From JAOUEA01 sp963719165 (GTDB lineage: Bacteria; Actinomycetota; UBA4738; HRBIN12): a stretch of 64,000 bases of DNA. A model generated the notes under the pieces. The model saw only the letters and a program-made list of their open reading frames with translations, did no database searches and was not told where the DNA came from. Positions 62,340 through 64,000 of the stretch are shown in pieces. Position 1 is the first letter of the stretch. The number at the start of each line of letters is the position of its first letter. The DNA lies in the NCBI GenBank assembly GCA_963719165.1, contig CAVRAV010000001.1, positions 1,984,001 to 2,048,000 of the forward strand. The letters are read 5' to 3'. The position numbers were made by a program, and so were the translations under genes.

Positions 62340-63290
62340 ATGGATGGGCGCAGGCTCGGCGTGGACGGCCCGACGGTCTCGGCCATCGGGCTGGGGTGCA
62401 TGCCGATGACCTGGGCGTACGTGGGCGACGCCACGGACGCGGGCTCGATCGACGCGATCCGTCGCGCCACGGAGCTGGGGATCACTTTCTTCGACACCGC
62501 TGATGTCTACGGCCCCTTCACCAACGAGGACCTCGTGGGACGCGCGCTGGAAGGCAAGCGCAGCGACGTCGCGCTCGCCACCAAGGTCGGCTTGGTGGTC
62601 GGCGCCGATGGTGGCTACCCGCTCACGAGGGACGCTCGGCCCGGCCGCATCATGCGGGAGGTCGACGCGTCGCTCGCGCGCCTGCGCACGGACGTGATCG
62701 ATCTGTACTACCTGCACCGGGTGGACCCGAACGTGCCGCTCGAGGACTCCTGGGGCGCGATGGTCGACCTCGTGACTGCGGGGAAGGTGCGCGCACTCGG
62801 CCTCTCCGAGGTAGACGTCGACGAGCTCGAACGCGCCCAGGCCATCCATCCCGTGGCGGCGGTCCAATCGGAGCTGTCCTTGTGGACGCGCGATCGCCTG
62901 GACGACGTCGTGCCCTGGTGCGCCGACCACGGGGCGGCATTCGTACCGTACGCGCCGCTCGGTCGCGGGTTCCTCACCGGCACCATCACGTCTGCATCCT
63001 TCGCCGATGCGGACTTCCGCGCGAAGAACCCGCGCTTCAGCGCAGCGTCCATCGAGGAGAACCTCGCGATCGTCGATCGCGTGCGAGCCGTCGCCGAGCG
63101 CCACGGCGCCACACCGGCGCAGGTCGCGCTGGCCTGGTTGCTCGCCCAGGGGCCGCACGTCATCCCCATCCCCGGCACGAAGCGCCGCTCCTACCTGGAG
63201 GAGAACGCCGCCGCGGCGCAGTTGCGCCTGAGCGCCGACGACCTCGCCGACCTCGACGCTCTTCCCCAGCCGTCGGCCCCGCGCTACTGA
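62340..63290 (+). CDS. Aldo/keto reductase
   Basis: 316 residues. The catalytic tetrad is visible: Asp52 and Tyr57 (FFDTADVYG), Lys82 (LATKVGLV) and His126 (YYLHRVD). The NADPH-binding end of the barrel carries IPIPGTKRRSYLEENAAA. It resembles the AKR13/YakC-type subgroup that reduces small aldehydes. It is divergent from the lactonase gene and overlaps the terminal histidine-kinase gene convergently by 7 bases. Confidence 0.95.
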   Translation: MDGRRLGVDGPTVSAIGLGCMPMTWAYVGDATDAGSIDAIRRATELGITFFDTADVYGPFTNEDLVGRALEGKRSDVALATKVGLVVGADGGYPLTRDARPGRIMREVDASLARLRTDVIDLYYLHRVDPNVPLEDSWGAMVDLVTAGKVRALGLSEVDVDELERAQAIHPVAAVQSELSLWTRDRLDDVVPWCADHGAAFVPYAPLGRGFLTGTITSASFADADFRAKNPRFSAASIEENLAIVDRVRAVAERHGATPAQVALAWLLAQGPHVIPIPGTKRRSYLEENAAAAQLRLSADDLADLDALPQPSAPRY

Positions 63291-64000
63291 GGGACGTCGG
63301 CCCGGACCGGGACGGGGTCGACCGAGATGGGGCCCTCCGGGAGACGGTCCACCGGGATCCGCACCACGAAGGACGCCCCCCCGCCGGGTGTGGTGCTCAC
63401 GTCGACGTCGCCACCGTGCGCCTCGGCGATGGCGGCCACGATCGCGAGACCGAGGCCCGTGCCCTCGCCGTCGTCACCGGCCCGGCCGCGCGAGGGGTCC
63501 GCCCGGAAGAACGGTTCGAAGACATGCGCGGCCTCCTCAGGTGCCAGGCCGGGACCGCGATCGGCGACCTCGACGGCAACCATCCCCGGGGCGTCCTTGC
63601 GCACGGAGACGGTTACGGGGGTGCCCGTGGGCGTGTGGGCGAGGGCGTTCGACAAGAGGTTCGCGAACACCTGCCGCAGCCGCCGCTCGTCGCCCTCCAC
63701 CACTGCATGCTCCGGGAGCGTCCAGCGTCATCGAACGCGTCGTATCGACGGCCTGCGCGTCGTGCAAAGCGTCTGTGGCCACCAGGGCGAGGTCCACGGG
63801 ATCCTGCGCGATCGGCCTGCCCCGGCCGGAGCGCGCCAAGAAGAGGAGGTCGTCGACGAGCAAGGCCATGCGCTCGCTCTCCTGTTCGATGCGACGCATG
63901 GCGATCGCCGTGTCCCCCGGATCTCGCTCAGCGCCGCGGCGGAAGAGCTCCGCGTACCCCCGGATCGAGGTCAGCGGCGTACGCAGCTCATGGGAGGCGT
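63284..64000 (-). CDS. Sensor histidine kinase, 5' end outside window and frameshifted once
   Basis: Only the kinase core is in the window: the phospho-His box SHELRTPLTSIRGYAELFRR at the right edge, then IEQESERMALLVDDLLFLAR, and HATPase_c (FANLLSNALAHTP, ADRGPGLAPEEA, GTGLGLAIVAAIAEAHGGDV). The frame breaks near 63714-63716: removing one G of the GGG there joins LDAP to EHAVVEGDERRLRQVFANL, which is normal family sequence. As read the protein would lose the ATP-binding domain. An indel error is likely. It resembles OmpR-linked kinases with HAMP domains (TcrY/PrrB-type), but the sensor part is missing. Confidence 0.85.

Overview
The window is about 64 kb of very GC-rich, tightly packed bacterial DNA. 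Strong G/C third-position bias makes long antisense shadow ORFs common, and many genes overlap by 1-8 bases (ATGA, GTGA and TGATG junctions). The content points to an uncultured or little-studied member of the Actinomycetota: a topA gene with a Lys/Ala-rich C-terminal tail, followed by a fused MFS-transporter/dTMP kinase gene and holB; KimA-type permeases next to paired TrkA proteins, as in the ceoB/ceoC region of mycobacteria; LCP-family, DrrAB-type and F420/flavin LLM-type genes. The assignment is inference from gene content and layout; no rRNA or other marker is present.

Layout. (a) 1-9.7 kb: a secreted M36 (fungalysin) metallopeptidase cut by the window edge, a stand-alone receiver protein, and the leftward operon topA - MFS/tmk - holB, then DedA and a GNAT acetyltransferase. 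(b) 9.7-26.7 kb: a potassium block with a KimA-like permease and its own KdpD/KdpE-like two-component pair, a second divergent KimA-like permease with two TrkA/RCK proteins, and a complete leftward kdp operon (leader micro-ORF, kdpF, A, B, C, D, E and an extra DUF4118-GAF protein). (c) 27.1-37.4 kb: an OB-fold protein, a K+-independent-type H+-pyrophosphatase, a third KimA/APC-like permease, NhaA, a secreted protein plus LCP enzyme, and two divergent CaCA exchangers, one behind a yybP-ykoY (Mn2+) riboswitch. Regions b and c together look like a monovalent/divalent cation and pH homeostasis island. (d) 37.4-47 kb: an MrfA/Hrq1-type helicase, a polysaccharide flippase, a secreted PHI-1/EXORDIUM-like protein, a DrrAB-type ABC exporter, a YCII protein and a phosphodiesterase. 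(e) 47-53.2 kb: VOC, ArsR and SRPBCC stress/detoxification modules around a small three-gene two-component operon. (f) 53.2-64 kb: a triple-repeat secreted protein, LtrA, pirin, an LLM oxidoreductase, a large cyclase-ATPase-TPR signalling protein, DUF3237, a lactonase, an aldo/keto reductase and a histidine kinase cut by the window end.

Regulatory DNA is unusually readable here. Direct-repeat boxes of the OmpR/KdpE type (six bases, five-base spacer, six bases) occur as tandem pairs 32-33 bp apart before kdp and twice in the kimA/histidine-kinase divergent region. A 12-bp perfect palindrome overlies the promoter of one ArsR gene, and a GCTTAACTA motif overlies the -10 element of promoters linked to the second ArsR gene.

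Five otherwise conserved genes (holB, the kdp leader micro-ORF, the EXORDIUM-like gene, the DrrA ATPase and the last histidine kinase) are each broken by exactly one base. This pattern more likely reflects consensus errors than five real pseudogenes. No mobile element, CRISPR array, tRNA or rRNA was found.
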